Below are positions 63,324-64,000 of a stretch of DNA of 64,000 nt, in pieces. The stretch spans positions 332,381-396,380 of the forward strand of contig GG745328.1 in the NCBI GenBank assembly GCA_000151295.1. The letters are read 5' to 3'. The notes under the pieces were generated by a model, which was given only the letters and a program-made list of their open reading frames with translations, was not told the DNA's origin and made no database searches. Each line of letters opens with the position of its first letter. The first letter of the stretch is position 1. Origin of the DNA: Allomyces macrogynus ATCC 38327 (Eukaryota > Blastocladiomycota > Blastocladiomycetes > Blastocladiales > Blastocladiaceae). The translations under genes were made by a program, and so were the position numbers.

Positions 63324-64000
63324 TCATCGTGGCGGTTGGGGCGGCGGTAACGGCGGCGGCGCCGGCGGGTAACTCGACCCGGTGGTCGCGTAGTACGATG
63401 GGTACCTGGCGGTGCGCCCGTAGAGGTACTGCGCGGAGGAGAGCCATGCGGCCGACGGCGCAGCGGGCGCAGCGGGCGCCGGCGCGGGAGCGGGGACCGA
63501 GGGGGCGGCGTTTGGGTGCGGGTGCGGCAGCGGCACCTGTGATCCCCCGCCCCCGACCGCTGCTGCGGGCGTCACAGAGGCCTGCGCGTGCGCCGGGTGC
63601 GGGTGCGGTAACGGCGGCGGCAGTGGCAGTGGCGGCGGGATTCCTACCATCGCAGCGCGTCTCGGTCAGTTTCGGTCCATCCACAGCGCAAATTTCGAAT
63701 GCAGAGCGTACCGTACGGCAACCTGGCTGGGTACTGCCCGACCCCCGCGCCGGCGTACGCTGCAGCGACCCCCGGCGGCGGCCCTCCCATCCCCGCCGCT
63801 GCAGCCGCTGCCGGCACGCCATAATAATGCGCGTAGGGATTCGGCGCCGCGTACCGGCCATCTACCCCAGGTACCGGCACCGCGGGCGCGGGCGCGGGGA
63901 CGGGCGGCGGCGGCGTGTTGTAGCTGCTCGCGTACCGCGCGTAGACGGCGGGCATTGCCCGCGCCGTAGACAAAATACGGATTACCCGCCGCTGGTGCTG
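63324..64000 (-). CDS. Pro/Ala/Tyr-rich protein, 3' part (5' end outside the window)
   Basis: The last exon (63643-63324) and preceding exon (64000-63712) are joined over a 68-nt intron (63711-63644, donor GTACGC, acceptor GGTAG, phase 1). The join turns 'PARLPYG' into 'IPPPLPLPPPLPHPHPAHAQ'. The sequence is low-complexity: 'NTPPPPVPAPAPAVPVPG', 'NPYAHYYGVPAAAAAAGMG', 'QYLYGRTARYPSYYATTG', ending in PPQPPR. Tyr/Gly/Pro-rich tails of this kind are common in RNA-binding proteins, but no domain is visible in the part present. It converges on the ITPA gene, with only 43 bp between stop codons. Confidence 0.7.

Noticed and set aside
1..64000. tRNA, rRNA or CRISPR arrays
   Set aside because: I found no convincing tRNA A/B boxes with a foldable cloverleaf, no rRNA-like stretches and no repeat-spacer arrays by eye. 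A tRNAscan-SE and Infernal run would be decisive.

Overview
The window looks like nuclear DNA of a GC-rich fungus outside the yeasts. A fungal-type 1,3-beta-glucan synthase (FKS family) lies at the left edge. The genes carry short introns (about 65-150 nt, one of about 250 nt), mostly with GTACGT-like donors. A complete exportin-4 gene is present, which many yeasts lack. Large paralogous families and a DIRS retrotransposon fill the middle. I infer an early-diverging zoosporic fungus, perhaps Blastocladiomycota (Allomyces-like); this is not proven from sequence alone.

Layout. Left edge: FKS glucan synthase (1-2993, minus, 3' end outside) and a secreted Ser/Thr-rich lectin-like protein (4394-5356, minus). 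5.7-11.2 kb: first copies and fragments of two families, plus degraded repeats. 11.72-16.38 kb: a nearly complete DIRS-type retrotransposon (Gag, RT/RNase H, tyrosine recombinase, inverted terminal repeats, internal complementary region) with a 123-base assembly gap. 17.4-25.2 kb: an intact F-box-like/LRR gene and two paralogous MFS transporters of the oxalate/formate (OFA) type. 26.7-45 kb: a dense mosaic of intact and broken members of both families, interrupted by a second tyrosine-recombinase fragment and unnamed repeats (37.6-39.4 kb). 46.2-48.3 kb: a third OFA-type transporter with a His-rich loop. 49.2-55.6 kb: a head-to-tail array of the 'WHxH-Ubl' family. Right edge: compact, intact housekeeping genes: exportin-4 (55.9-59.6, minus, seven exons), an AcpS-type phosphopantetheinyl transferase, methionine-R-sulfoxide reductase B, inosine triphosphate pyrophosphatase, and the 3' part of a Pro-rich protein.

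Family A ('WHxH-Ubl', eleven loci plus fragments) has a module with an EYRRFL..KV helix, an LLSPS strand and a W-H-x-H-x-L-D-T-x-x-Y signature, followed by LPFF.HH and RWG.PP..VW. It resembles the plant GRDP/DUF1399 repeat. In several members a ubiquitin-like beta-grasp domain follows, and in one it precedes. Family B (at least nine loci) has an F-box-like N-terminus ('PIERLP..VIE.IC') and about 20 degenerate leucine-rich repeats. Most copies of both are broken. I infer that the two families form a fast-turning-over, ubiquitin-linked gene complex between stable housekeeping blocks. This is the most interesting feature of the window, but its function is unknown.
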